A stretch of DNA of 44,029 nt from a virus, in the IMG/VR virus record IMGVR_UViG_3300030102_005211, positions 1 to 44,029 of that record; one strand, given 5' to 3'. How positions within the stretch are numbered: the first letter of the stretch is position 1; each line of letters opens with the position of its first letter. A program made the translations under genes and the position numbers. The notes beneath the pieces are model-generated. The model was not told the DNA's origin, searched no databases, and saw only the letters and a program-made list of their open reading frames with translations. Below, piece after piece: positions 8,801 through 16,079 of this stretch.

Positions 8801-9760
8801 ATGGCTACTCTAACCGTAGCGGGTGTTGAAGATGCCCTATCAAACTATAAAACTGTAGGAGGTAACTTTCTACAGCAACTCAATCTAGTTTTACCCCGTT
8901 TGTATGCTATGGGGATGTGGAGGGATCTAGTTTATGAGACTACTATTTCCACGACAGATTTAAATTTCACGCTTCCCGATGATGCGGAATCTATTGTATC
9001 TGCTTTAGTTGACAACGATCCTGCAAAAGCTAGGGCACAATTCCACGATTACAGGATAACTGGGCGAAATTCTGACGGCACAACCATAGGGTCTTACGGT
9101 ATTGTTGATGATGGGTTTGTCCCGATTATTAACGAGTTAGACCCAGCAAAGGCTTATCGAATTTATATAAAGCCCATAGCTCCAGAAACAACTCTACCCC
9201 GCTCCGATTCAAATTTCATTACTGTAACGGGTCTTGATAATAGTAGCACCCCCGTTACTAAAGTATACGCACCTGATCTAGACACGGTATCTACGCAGGT
9301 ATCTTCTTCCGTGTACTTTACATCTGTAACTGAAATAAGGAATGGTGACTCTACTTTAGCGTCACCTGTCGAAGTATCTGCCGAGAACATAGCAGATGCT
9401 ACGGATACTCTTGTTCTAGGGCATGTTCAGGAAGCCAACAGGGTGAACTCTTATAGAAGATACAGGGTAGGTAACGACACCAGTGGCTCGAAGAAAACTA
9501 TGCGCCTCCTCGTTAAGAGGAAGTTTAAGAATTTAATTAACGACAGTGACCCCGTATACCCCAGCAATTTAAACGCTATCAAACATGCGCTGTTGGGTAG
9601 TGTGGCAGAAGACAACGCAGACGTAGAAAGAGCGTCATATCATTGGGCTATCTGCAAACAACTTTTAGAAGAAGAACTGGACGCTTATAGAGGAGCGGCT
9701 AAACCTGCACTCCGCTTTGATCCTACTGGATCAGGGTCTCGCGTTCCTAACATTTTATAA
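8801..9760 (+). CDS. Probable virion protein (tail tube/adaptor-like), 319 aa
   Basis: The N-terminal helix-rich region (VEDALSNYKTVGGNFLQQLNLVLPRLYAMGMWRDL) leads into beta-rich segments. The C-terminal 70 residues are helical (LNAIKHALLGSVAEDNADVERASYHWAICKQLLEEELDAY) and end with an RFDP-type tail. This layout recalls the tail-tubular/adaptor proteins that close the portal in short-tailed phages, but I cannot confirm a named family. It is separated from the fibre genes by a promoter and followed 11 nt later by the lysis cassette. Alternative: another appendage protein. Confidence 0.6.
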   Translation: MATLTVAGVEDALSNYKTVGGNFLQQLNLVLPRLYAMGMWRDLVYETTISTTDLNFTLPDDAESIVSALVDNDPAKARAQFHDYRITGRNSDGTTIGSYGIVDDGFVPIINELDPAKAYRIYIKPIAPETTLPRSDSNFITVTGLDNSSTPVTKVYAPDLDTVSTQVSSSVYFTSVTEIRNGDSTLASPVEVSAENIADATDTLVLGHVQEANRVNSYRRYRVGNDTSGSKKTMRLLVKRKFKNLINDSDPVYPSNLNAIKHALLGSVAEDNADVERASYHWAICKQLLEEELDAYRGAAKPALRFDPTGSGSRVPNIL

Positions 9761-9771
9761 CCCTTAAAACC

Positions 9772-9960
9772 ATGAGTGATATTTTAACATACTTTAGTGA
9801 AAACAAAGATGGGATCATAGGAATCCTTACCGCTGTTGTGGCGACGGCTTCCGCCATCTGCGCATTAACACCAACACCCAAAGATGATAGCATTGTCCGC
9901 AAGGCTTATGTCATCGTTGAATGGTTGGCGTTGAACATAGGCAAGGCGAAACAAAAGTAA
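9772..9960 (+). CDS. Holin-like small membrane protein, 62 aa
   Basis: One hydrophobic segment at about residues 14-32 (GIIGILTAVVATASAICAL), then the sequence TPTPKDDS and an amphipathic helix ending in a basic tail (NIGKAKQK). Small single-span proteins with this ALTPTPKDD pattern occur next to lysis genes in many phages, where they are candidates for the holin or a related pore protein acting in the inner membrane. Here it is directly followed by the spanin pair and the endolysin. Class assignment is uncertain because a second small membrane protein (10281-10454) is also a candidate holin. Confidence 0.65.
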   Translation: MSDILTYFSENKDGIIGILTAVVATASAICALTPTPKDDSIVRKAYVIVEWLALNIGKAKQK

Positions 9961-9962
9961 CC

Positions 9963-10178
9963 GTGCGCTTTTTGCGTTTACTAACTGCCGCATTAGAGGC
10001 TTTTGTGGCGTACATGGACTTTAAGAAGACACGTTACTTATATGAGATTGAGGATGAAATTGACCAGCTTGCTCGCGCCGCTACTCCTTCTGCAAAGTTG
10101 CGCATCGAACGATTGGACAAACGACTCGAACGTGAACGAAAGCGCGTTATACGATCCTCCGACATTGACTCTGATTGA
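9963..10178 (+). CDS. i-spanin (Rz-like), 71 aa, GTG start
   Basis: Predicted inner-membrane spanin subunit. Taking the GTG at 9963, 2 nt after the previous stop, gives an N-terminal hydrophobic stretch (FLRLLTAALEAFVAYM) followed by a charged coiled coil (YEIEDEIDQLARAAT, KLRIERLDKRLERERKR). Starting at the ATG at 10014 would lose the membrane anchor, so the GTG is preferred. The gene contains the start of an o-spanin in another frame (137 nt overlap), the nested Rz/Rz1 arrangement known from lambda-type phages. It would join inner and outer membranes during lysis, which implies a Gram-negative (diderm) host. The hydrophobic stretch is short, which is the main doubt. Confidence 0.65.
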   Translation: MRFLRLLTAALEAFVAYMDFKKTRYLYEIEDEIDQLARAATPSAKLRIERLDKRLERERKRVIRSSDIDSD

Positions 10179-10284
10179 GGGGCGCGAATACCAGTTCGTT
10201 GAAGGAAAGGTGGTTGGGCGGAAGGATCACAAGCTACATAGCCATTACTCATATTTAAGGGCGATAACAATAGGTGGTAAATGA
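10042..10284 (+). CDS. o-spanin lipoprotein (Rz1-like), 80 aa, nested in the i-spanin gene
   Basis: Predicted outer-membrane lipoprotein of the spanin complex. From the ATG at 10042 the protein has a basic n-region (MRLRMK), a leucine-rich core, and a lipobox ending in Cys20 (L-Q-S-C), followed by a polar mature domain of about 60 residues. An alternative start at 10054 keeps the signal. It lies in a different frame from the i-spanin gene, overlapping by 137 nt and extending 106 nt past it. Its stop overlaps the ATG of the next gene (ATGA). Nested i-spanin/o-spanin pairs are characteristic of phages of Gram-negative hosts. Confidence 0.75.
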   Translation: MRLRMKLTSLLAPLLLLQSCASNDWTNDSNVNESALYDPPTLTLIEGREYQFVEGKVVGRKDHKLHSHYSYLRAITIGGK

Positions 10285-10454
10285 ATTCTTCCAAACTTAT
10301 AGATGGCCTTTTAGGGACTGTAACCCCCACGGTAGCTGTAGCCGCTTCGTTGCAAGAGCAGTTGGAATATTGGTTAAGGGTGACCTCGTTAGTTTTAGGG
10401 ATCGCTGTGGCGGCAGTATCTTTATACCGCTTACTCTTCAAGCATAAGAAATGA
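10281..10454 (+). CDS. Small membrane protein, candidate holin/antiholin, 57 aa
   Basis: Short gene with ATGA overlaps at both ends: its ATG overlaps the o-spanin stop and its TGA overlaps the endolysin ATG. One strong membrane segment at about residues 32-53 (LRVTSLVLGIAVAAVSLYRLLF) is preceded by a weaker hydrophobic patch (TVTPTVAVAASL) and followed by a basic tail (KHKK). Direct coupling to the endolysin is the classical position of a holin, so this and the 62-aa protein may be a holin pair or holin plus regulator. Too short for family recognition by eye. Confidence 0.65.
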   Translation: MNSSKLIDGLLGTVTPTVAVAASLQEQLEYWLRVTSLVLGIAVAAVSLYRLLFKHKK

Positions 10455-10999
10455 TTGGTTTAGCTATAGGGCATTCTCGAAAGGGGGACAGTGGTGCTTA
10501 TACTGTCGGGCCGGATAGCGTTAGTGAGCACACATTTAATTCTGAGCTTATACCTTTAATCACCCCGCATCTACGAGTCCCCTTTAAGGTTTACGATGAT
10601 TACAAAGCGTCCAGTTATGTGGGTGCGATGAACTTTATCTCTAGGAAGCTAAAGGAAGACAACGTCGATGCCTGTATAGAGTTCCATTTTAATGCGGCTA
10701 GTCCGTCTGCCACAGGTCATGAATGGCTTCATTGGGAAACCAGTCGTGGTGGCAAACGTCTAGCTTCAAAACTCAAAGAAGCGATGGACGCAGAGTATCC
10801 TGAATTACGGTCTCGCGGCGTTAAACCGAGGGGCAAAGGACAACGGGGTGCTTTGTTCCTTAGAAAGACACCGTGTTACGCTTGCATCGCGGAGCCTTTT
10901 TTCGGGTCGAATGTGTCAGATGTATCTTTGATACGGTCTGATATTGGGAGACTAGCCAAGGTTTATGCAGATGGTATAAACAACTTTTATGCCGGATGA
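10451..10999 (+). CDS. N-acetylmuramoyl-L-alanine amidase (Amidase_3 endolysin), 182 aa
   Basis: Cuts the amide bond between MurNAc and the stem peptide. The single Amidase_3 domain fills the protein: zinc ligands H8 (IGHSRKGDSGAY), E26 (SEHTFN) and H79 (EFHFNA), and the catalytic glutamate E148 in AEPFFGSN. The family order of motifs is intact, so it should be active. It has no signal peptide, so it needs the holin to reach the wall. It is translationally coupled to the small membrane protein upstream (ATGA) and to the next gene (ATGA). A second lysin of different chemistry (GH24) lies at 36601-37152. Confidence 0.9.
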   Translation: MIGLAIGHSRKGDSGAYTVGPDSVSEHTFNSELIPLITPHLRVPFKVYDDYKASSYVGAMNFISRKLKEDNVDACIEFHFNAASPSATGHEWLHWETSRGGKRLASKLKEAMDAEYPELRSRGVKPRGKGQRGALFLRKTPCYACIAEPFFGSNVSDVSLIRSDIGRLAKVYADGINNFYAG

Positions 11000-11295
11000 A
11001 ACTACCGAAGTCAGTACGTGTAGCTGGTCAGGTTGTCAGGATACTTCAGGAAGACTTGAGTGATGACGGCTTATTCGGATACTACAGCCACGACAGGAAA
11101 GTAATAATTTTAGCTAAGGATTTAAAAGACAAGCAGACACTTGCCACACTAAGGCACGAGTTGATGGAGGCATCCTTGTGCATATCCGGTGTTGGTTTCT
11201 GTGAAACCTTTGAGCAGGAAGCCGTAGTCCGGTGTATGGACGAAGTATTCTTCCCTGCTTACGAAAGGTTATTCAAACGCATACGAACCGGATGA
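10996..11295 (+). CDS. Degenerate metallopeptidase-like protein (HELME), 99 aa
   Basis: Resembles the small phage ImmA/IrrE-like zinc peptidases in layout: an N-terminal strand block (VRVAGQVVRILQEDLSDDGLFGYYSHDRKVIIL), a helix with H54-E55-x-x-E58 where the active form has HExxH, and a downstream acidic helix (FEQEAVVRCMDEVF). The second histidine of the motif is glutamate, so zinc binding is altered and activity is doubtful. It overlaps the endolysin stop and the next start (ATGA both sides). It might be a structural relic or a protein-binding remnant; what it does in a lysis operon is unknown. Confidence 0.6.
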   Translation: MKLPKSVRVAGQVVRILQEDLSDDGLFGYYSHDRKVIILAKDLKDKQTLATLRHELMEASLCISGVGFCETFEQEAVVRCMDEVFFPAYERLFKRIRTG

Positions 11296-11828
11296 GACTT
11301 AAAAAGCTACCACCTCAGTTCACTAGAACTAAGGGAATGCTCTTATTTACGCCTAACAGCGACAACATAAAAGAAGCGTTCGAGCGTAGCGAAAAATTAG
11401 GTGTGCTCCCCAATTCCTTTACCCGTGGTGTGGGAAGAATGACAGGGTTTCTTGGCGAAGTCGCATTCGAGACACTTTACCCCGAAGCTAATTATGTGGG
11501 CGATAAAGTGTATACGCATGATTACGTTATCGGAAAACGCAATATAGACATTAAGTCGAAGAACTGTTCTGGCAAGCCCCAGCCCCACTACACTGCCTCC
11601 GTTAATTGTGCCAAGGGTAAAAAACTAGCCGCTAACGCATATTTTTTTGTGCGTGTAAGGAAAGATTTTACGAGAGCATGGATGCTGGGTTGGGCTACCG
11701 CGCACAAGATCCAGAAAAACGGAGAGTATAAAAAGAGGGGTGACCCAGATGACTATGGGTTTACATATAAGGTAGATGGTTTCCATATACCTATATCGGA
11801 ACTGCGTCCCGCTCATTCTCTGAGATAA
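11292..11828 (+). CDS. PD-(D/E)XK nuclease-like protein, 178 aa
   Basis: Probable restriction-endonuclease-fold nuclease. The core reads GFLGE (E56), then D77 in THDYVIGK, and D86-I-K88 in RNIDIKSK, matching the E...D...(D/E)-x-K catalytic pattern. A downstream beta strand (YFFVRVRKDFTRAWMLGWATAHKI) completes the fold. The start chosen is the ATG overlapping the previous stop (ATGA); an in-frame ATG at 11232 would overlap the upstream gene by 64 nt. The last 38 nt overlap the convergent primase gene, so both proteins are coded by the same bases there. Its role (host DNA degradation or DNA processing) is inferred. Confidence 0.65.
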   Translation: MRLKKLPPQFTRTKGMLLFTPNSDNIKEAFERSEKLGVLPNSFTRGVGRMTGFLGEVAFETLYPEANYVGDKVYTHDYVIGKRNIDIKSKNCSGKPQPHYTASVNCAKGKKLAANAYFFVRVRKDFTRAWMLGWATAHKIQKNGEYKKRGDPDDYGFTYKVDGFHIPISELRPAHSLR

Positions 11829-13971
11829 GGTCACGGTCAATGTCGTAAGGTGCAGTTACATCAATTATCCATAGCTTCCCACTTCCCTTACCTACAGATT
11901 TAATGGGTCGGATATCTGAGTTAGATTTACCCGCATCCTCTAAGTGGGACAAACCGTTTCTAACAAATTCTAATTTGTTTGATGCCCCCAACGACCTCCC
12001 GTTGTTGTAGGTGTGTATAGCCACTTGGAACTCTGTTATTGTCCCGCGCCACTCACCCATTTTCTCGTTCTGCCCGCGACAGGCTTTTGCAAAGAAATCC
12101 ACAAGTTCAGCGACTTGTGCCCTACTGGAGTTATCGTATGCGGCAAAAGCAATGCTGTTGTCTATGAAGCTTTTGACTCCGAATCTATCGTCATCGAGAA
12201 CTTGGATGGGTGGTTTCCAATCATAGAGCCATGCTAAAAAGTGCGGCATTTCATCCTGTATAATGCGCTCTAGTTTTTCTTTTGGCGGGAACTTAAATTC
12301 TTCTTGGCAGATCTTGAATGCCATAAGTTTGTCCCTGTTGCTGGAGTCAAGTGTTGGGATGACGCTCATGCTATTTGCATCGTCGTTGAGACTTACAATA
12401 ATTCGCCCCGCCCACGGGAGAGTAACTGCATCTGCATATTTAGCCATGAACTCAATTCGTGGGTTAGCCACACCTCGCTTGATTAATTCTGTAGCCTTCC
12501 GTTGGTCTTGGAATGATGCCGCACTGACTGTATCGTCGATGACCCATGCCGCCGCTCTTCCTAAGTCTTTGTTAAACTTAGTCCCGCCTGAAAGGTAGTC
12601 ACTAGCGTCAGCATACCCACCTACAGCGGCAGATATTATCTTGTTAGATAATAGAGTTTTCCCCCTTTTAGCTGGACCGACTAATATACATGCCTGACCT
12701 TGATCTTCTTTGTTGTTTATAACGGCTTTGTAAAACCTCTGAAACCAAGCAAAGAAATAATACTTAGTTCTGATGTTGGTGGAATCTACGAAGAATTGGT
12801 CAAAAAACTTATTTAACCACTTCCACTTGTCTATGTCCCCATCCTCAGAAGGTGGTATAGGCTCTATACTAGAACTGTTTAATATTCGTAAACCGTTAAA
12901 TGACACCACTCTTTCGTCTCTTCGGAATACAACAGGTGCTATTTCATTGATCCTATTTTGATTGCTGATAACCAATATAGCGTTATCTACTTCAGATATG
13001 TTTTCCCCTTTCTTGGGTCGTTGCTTAAATCCTCTTTGCCGTAGCTCAAGGACAAGTTGATCTCTTGGGATAGGTTGTGCGGTGCCGTGAAGTAGTTTAA
13101 AAAATTGCCTTCCATTAAACCAGTACTCGTCTAACAAGTCCCCCATTTTTTGTTGCTCGTAGTCTTTAACAAAGTCAGGGCCAAATATTTCCCTCCACGT
13201 TTTCCACCCCTTATCCCTGTCTGAGTATATGAGCATACCGTCTTCAAAGACCTGACATCCCTCTCTATCAATCCCGTCATCAATCCAGAACAAAGGCCCT
13301 CTGGAGCCTATCTCAAATTCCCCGACCCATCTGTTCGGAAAACGCTTATCTATCTCTGCGGAAATTTTTTCGATAGGTATTGAGGTGTCCTTTGATTGCG
13401 GCGGGTTTTCCTTAGCCGCTTTGAATAGTGCTGTCTGAACAACAGCCGTAGGCACCTTGCCACCCATAGGCACCCAATCCTCCCCTAATTCAAAATATTG
13501 TGACGGGTTTTCCGACTTGTTGTCGTAACCTGCGAATATCTTGTGGAAGCCGATGGCTTTTTTTAATTCTGCCAAGAAAGGCTTATACATTGACGGATCA
13601 ATTGATATCACTTCCTCGAACTCAAACACCACACGTATGTAACCGCTGTTGGTTTTCGATCTCCAAGAGGGCATGCATTTAACGCACTTGGCTGAGATTA
13701 TGTCGTCCACATTGACCCAATCAACGGGTGCGTCATAGTCAGCGGCTACCCCATGTATCTTAGCTACTTTGTTTTCACCCTCGATCCTTGAGTTTGGTGC
13801 CAAACCTTCTGCCAAACTATAAAAGCAGTGGTCTGTGTTTTTCTTAGCACACCACTCTCTATATGCCGCTTTAGAATTAAAATTCGGTTTAGCGGGCGTT
13901 TTAATTTTCGACATGTCATCACATGCCGTGCATTTCTTTGCTCTAAGATTTTTAATGTATCGGTATTTCAT
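11791..13971 (-). CDS. Primase-helicase (AEP-type primase plus SF3-like helicase), 726 aa
   Basis: Replicative primase fused to a helicase. The N-terminal region carries the metal-binding D78-Y79-D80 in GVAADYDAP, as in archaeo-eukaryotic primase (PrimPol) phage proteins, after short CTAC and HC segments. The C-terminal region is an ATPase of the phage D5/VirE-like SF3 group: Walker A GPAKRGKT (K438), Walker B AAAWVIDDT, and a GRIIVSLND sensor. Such proteins unwind and prime the fork for phage PolA. It is coupled to the polymerase gene (ATGA) and its 3' end overlaps the convergent nuclease gene by 38 nt. The domain boundaries are my estimate. Confidence 0.8.
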   Translation of the reverse strand: MKYRYIKNLRAKKCTACDDMSKIKTPAKPNFNSKAAYREWCAKKNTDHCFYSLAEGLAPNSRIEGENKVAKIHGVAADYDAPVDWVNVDDIISAKCVKCMPSWRSKTNSGYIRVVFEFEEVISIDPSMYKPFLAELKKAIGFHKIFAGYDNKSENPSQYFELGEDWVPMGGKVPTAVVQTALFKAAKENPPQSKDTSIPIEKISAEIDKRFPNRWVGEFEIGSRGPLFWIDDGIDREGCQVFEDGMLIYSDRDKGWKTWREIFGPDFVKDYEQQKMGDLLDEYWFNGRQFFKLLHGTAQPIPRDQLVLELRQRGFKQRPKKGENISEVDNAILVISNQNRINEIAPVVFRRDERVVSFNGLRILNSSSIEPIPPSEDGDIDKWKWLNKFFDQFFVDSTNIRTKYYFFAWFQRFYKAVINNKEDQGQACILVGPAKRGKTLLSNKIISAAVGGYADASDYLSGGTKFNKDLGRAAAWVIDDTVSAASFQDQRKATELIKRGVANPRIEFMAKYADAVTLPWAGRIIVSLNDDANSMSVIPTLDSSNRDKLMAFKICQEEFKFPPKEKLERIIQDEMPHFLAWLYDWKPPIQVLDDDRFGVKSFIDNSIAFAAYDNSSRAQVAELVDFFAKACRGQNEKMGEWRGTITEFQVAIHTYNNGRSLGASNKLEFVRNGLSHLEDAGKSNSDIRPIKSVGKGSGKLWIIDVTAPYDIDRDLISENERDAVPI

Positions 13972-15737
13972 TTTTCATATCTTGTTAATATTGAACCTTC
14001 AGCGGCAACAGGTATGTCCGGTATCCATTCAGGTGGTTTGGACATAATAGCTATAATGCTTTCTAAGGTTTCATCTGCCTTATCAGCATCTTCTTCAACA
14101 ACTACTTCATCGTGTACGTGCATAATTATTTTGTGCCCAGCACTGTTTAACCTCAACAGCATTTCAGAGAAAATATCCCTCGCCAATGCTTGACTTGCGT
14201 TCTCCGCAACCAACCCTCCCCAAAGTCGAACTGTGACATTTTTCCCGTGTCTAGGGATGTTAGATGTAAAGTGCAACCTCCCATCTTCCGGCCATGCTTG
14301 CAACACCCCGTAGTTAATTGACCTGCCACTGGGTAGGTCTATGACAAAAGGTGTAGGTATTTGCTCACTAGCTATGTGCGAACTTTCTATGTCTGTGTTG
14401 TATGAGTTCCAAAGACTCTTCACTTTACCCATCTTGTTTCGGTATTTATTAACACGCTTCTTCGCTTCTTGTTTGCTAATCCCAGACATTTTAGCAAACC
14501 GTTCAGCCCCCGCTCCGTAGCCACACCCAAGTACCATGCCTTTTACTGTGTGTCTGAGTTTTGGGTTTTGCTTTATAGATCCGTCTTGCGCATCCCACAT
14601 GCCAAATCGAATAGCAAAAGCTTCATATATGTCCTCAGTGTTTTTTATTTCTTCCAGCATTTCGTGGTCGTTAGCCAACCAGCATAGTGTCCTAACTTCA
14701 ATCTGAGAAAGATCGACAACGATTAATCTTTTGTCAGATTTAGGTGATATTAAATGCCTCAAATTCACCCCAAACATTTCTTCCCTTGGTAAATTTTGTA
14801 AGTTCAGGTTGCCACCAGACCCACTAAACCTGCCCGTATGCGCTCCAAAATACATACACCCACCGTAATACCTGCCATCTGAAATCGTGGCGTAATCAAA
14901 ACTCTCAAGTTTCTTTTTAAGGGAGTTTATTCTGCGCCAGTTCTTTACTGCGGTGACCCACTTATGTTTTTTACTGTGGTATTCAATCCATTCCTGCGCC
15001 TCAGAATCAGATTCTGCCAAGCTAGTCGGGGGTTCTATGCCCACCAAAAGACACTGTTCGTCGAATGCCGCCCTACTTAAAAGTGGCCGTTCACCCAACC
15101 AAGGTATGTCTTCTTCCGCTTCAAATAGTTTTACCTTTATTGTTTCAAGTTGTTCTCTAAGTAATGCCTCGTCAATTGGTATGCCTCGCTGAACGATCAA
15201 CCTGTTTAATTTACTTACGTCCCGCTCGAACTTAGGCCAATCTTGGTTCAAAGAATCCCAAAGTCTGAGGCACAACTCACTGTCTTTGAGCGCGTATTCA
15301 CTGACCTCGTCTTTAAAATCGTCAACCATATCTGACCATTTCTTGCCAGACATGTTATCTCTTGTCGTCTTATCCACAGACAAGTTATACAACTGTGCCG
15401 TAGCCCCCTTCAGCGATCTAGGTAGTTTGCAGTAAGCGCACATATCAGCCGTGCAATACCAGTTATCGGGACGGCAAGAACCCCACCAACCCTGCTCAAC
15501 ACCGTAGAGATAAAGTGTTTCGTCAAAGCTAGCGTTGTGCGACAAAACTATACCTCCATCCAGAGTTCCCCAGTCAAAATCTTTGGGGTGTCCGACATAC
15601 TTAGTTCCGTCTGTGCCCACTACCGACACTAAGTAAGCATCAAACTTTGGGTGGCTGAAGTAACCAAGAGTTCCGAGTGTTTTTATACTACACTCTTTGT
15701 CATAGTAAGTTTCAAAATCTACGGCAAAAATATTCAT
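13968..15737 (-). CDS. Family A DNA polymerase with 3'-5' exonuclease, 589 aa
   Basis: Replicative phage PolA. The exonuclease quartet is complete: D7/E9 (DFETYYD), D72 (HNASFDE) and D152 (YALKDSE). Polymerase motif A is D342 (DLSQIEVRTL), motif B is R395-x3-K399-x3-L403-x3-Y407-G, and motif C is HVHDE (D543). The residue at the E. coli Phe762 position (K+4) is leucine. There is no 5'-nuclease domain, and the short length is normal for phage PolA. It starts 18 nt after a hairpin terminator and is coupled to the primase-helicase. It works with the latter and the upstream recombination/SSB-type genes to copy the genome. Confidence 0.95.
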   Translation of the reverse strand: MNIFAVDFETYYDKECSIKTLGTLGYFSHPKFDAYLVSVVGTDGTKYVGHPKDFDWGTLDGGIVLSHNASFDETLYLYGVEQGWWGSCRPDNWYCTADMCAYCKLPRSLKGATAQLYNLSVDKTTRDNMSGKKWSDMVDDFKDEVSEYALKDSELCLRLWDSLNQDWPKFERDVSKLNRLIVQRGIPIDEALLREQLETIKVKLFEAEEDIPWLGERPLLSRAAFDEQCLLVGIEPPTSLAESDSEAQEWIEYHSKKHKWVTAVKNWRRINSLKKKLESFDYATISDGRYYGGCMYFGAHTGRFSGSGGNLNLQNLPREEMFGVNLRHLISPKSDKRLIVVDLSQIEVRTLCWLANDHEMLEEIKNTEDIYEAFAIRFGMWDAQDGSIKQNPKLRHTVKGMVLGCGYGAGAERFAKMSGISKQEAKKRVNKYRNKMGKVKSLWNSYNTDIESSHIASEQIPTPFVIDLPSGRSINYGVLQAWPEDGRLHFTSNIPRHGKNVTVRLWGGLVAENASQALARDIFSEMLLRLNSAGHKIIMHVHDEVVVEEDADKADETLESIIAIMSKPPEWIPDIPVAAEGSILTRYEK

Positions 15738-15755
15738 GATGATGCGTGCAAAATA

Positions 15756-15790
15756 ATACCCCGTCCTCCGATTAGTAAGGAGCGGGGTAT
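15756..15790 (-). terminator. Hairpin terminator between the recombination block and polymerase
   Basis: Arms 15756-15767 and 15778-15790 pair over 12 bp with one bulged base (core ATACCCCG/CGGGGTAT) around a 10-nt loop. On the minus strand it is followed by the T-rich TTATTTTG, so it would end or attenuate transcripts from the 19551-15882 block before PolA. On the plus strand the following bases are not T-rich. PolA would then need readthrough or a promoter hidden in this gap. Confidence 0.6.
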
Positions 15791-15814
15791 ATAAGGGCTT
15801 TTATGCGATTACCC

Positions 15815-15886
15815 TTAGGGTGATGAAATTAACCAGCTATACACAGACAAAGCCGCCGCAATACCCAATCCCCACCAAGGATCAAT
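15815..15886 (-). CDS. Possible 23-aa membrane peptide (non-canonical ATT start)
   Basis: In the 144-nt gap between the 65-aa coiled-coil gene and PolA, the minus strand encodes DPWWGLGIAAALSVYSWLI, a plausible single membrane span. The only upstream start is ATT, which would overlap the preceding TGA (ATTGA), echoing the overlap rule of this genome; a TTG at codon 7 would give only 17 aa. Two other tiny membrane genes in this genome have proper ATGs, so this one is only a candidate. Confidence 0.25.
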   Translation of the reverse strand: MDPWWGLGIAAALSVYSWLISSP

Positions 15887-16079
15887 TAGGTTTTATTAGT
15901 TTTATTTCCTGCTGTTCAGGAAGTGTCTTAATTGAATCTTCAAGACTTTCTTTAATCAACTTAGTAGCGGCTAAGTCAAGCTTTGAATTTTCAATGGCAA
16001 CATGCATTTTGTCTATCGTCTCTTCCAAGTTCTTGACTTCACGCTCAAGAATTGTTTTTCTGTCTAGTTCCAATGCCAT
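15882..16079 (-). CDS. Small coiled-coil protein, 65 aa
   Basis: Almost entirely one charged helix (KTILEREVKNLEETIDKMHVAIENSK...), predicted coiled coil, no membrane segment. It begins at a TAATG overlap with the 217-aa gene and lies between a probable ssDNA-binding protein and the polymerase, with a hairpin terminator downstream. Small coiled-coil proteins in phage replication blocks may be oligomerisation partners or inhibitors of host factors; no specific role can be given. Confidence 0.65.
   Translation of the reverse strand: MALELDRKTILEREVKNLEETIDKMHVAIENSKLDLAATKLIKESLEDSIKTLPEQQEIKLIKPN

Noticed and set aside
9754-9771. TATAAC before the 62-aa holin-like gene as another leaderless promoter
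   Set aside because: No -35 element at a 16-18 nt spacing.
11232-11291. Upstream ATG for the PD-(D/E)XK nuclease
   Set aside because: It overlaps the preceding gene; ATG 11292 gives the usual ATGA overlap.
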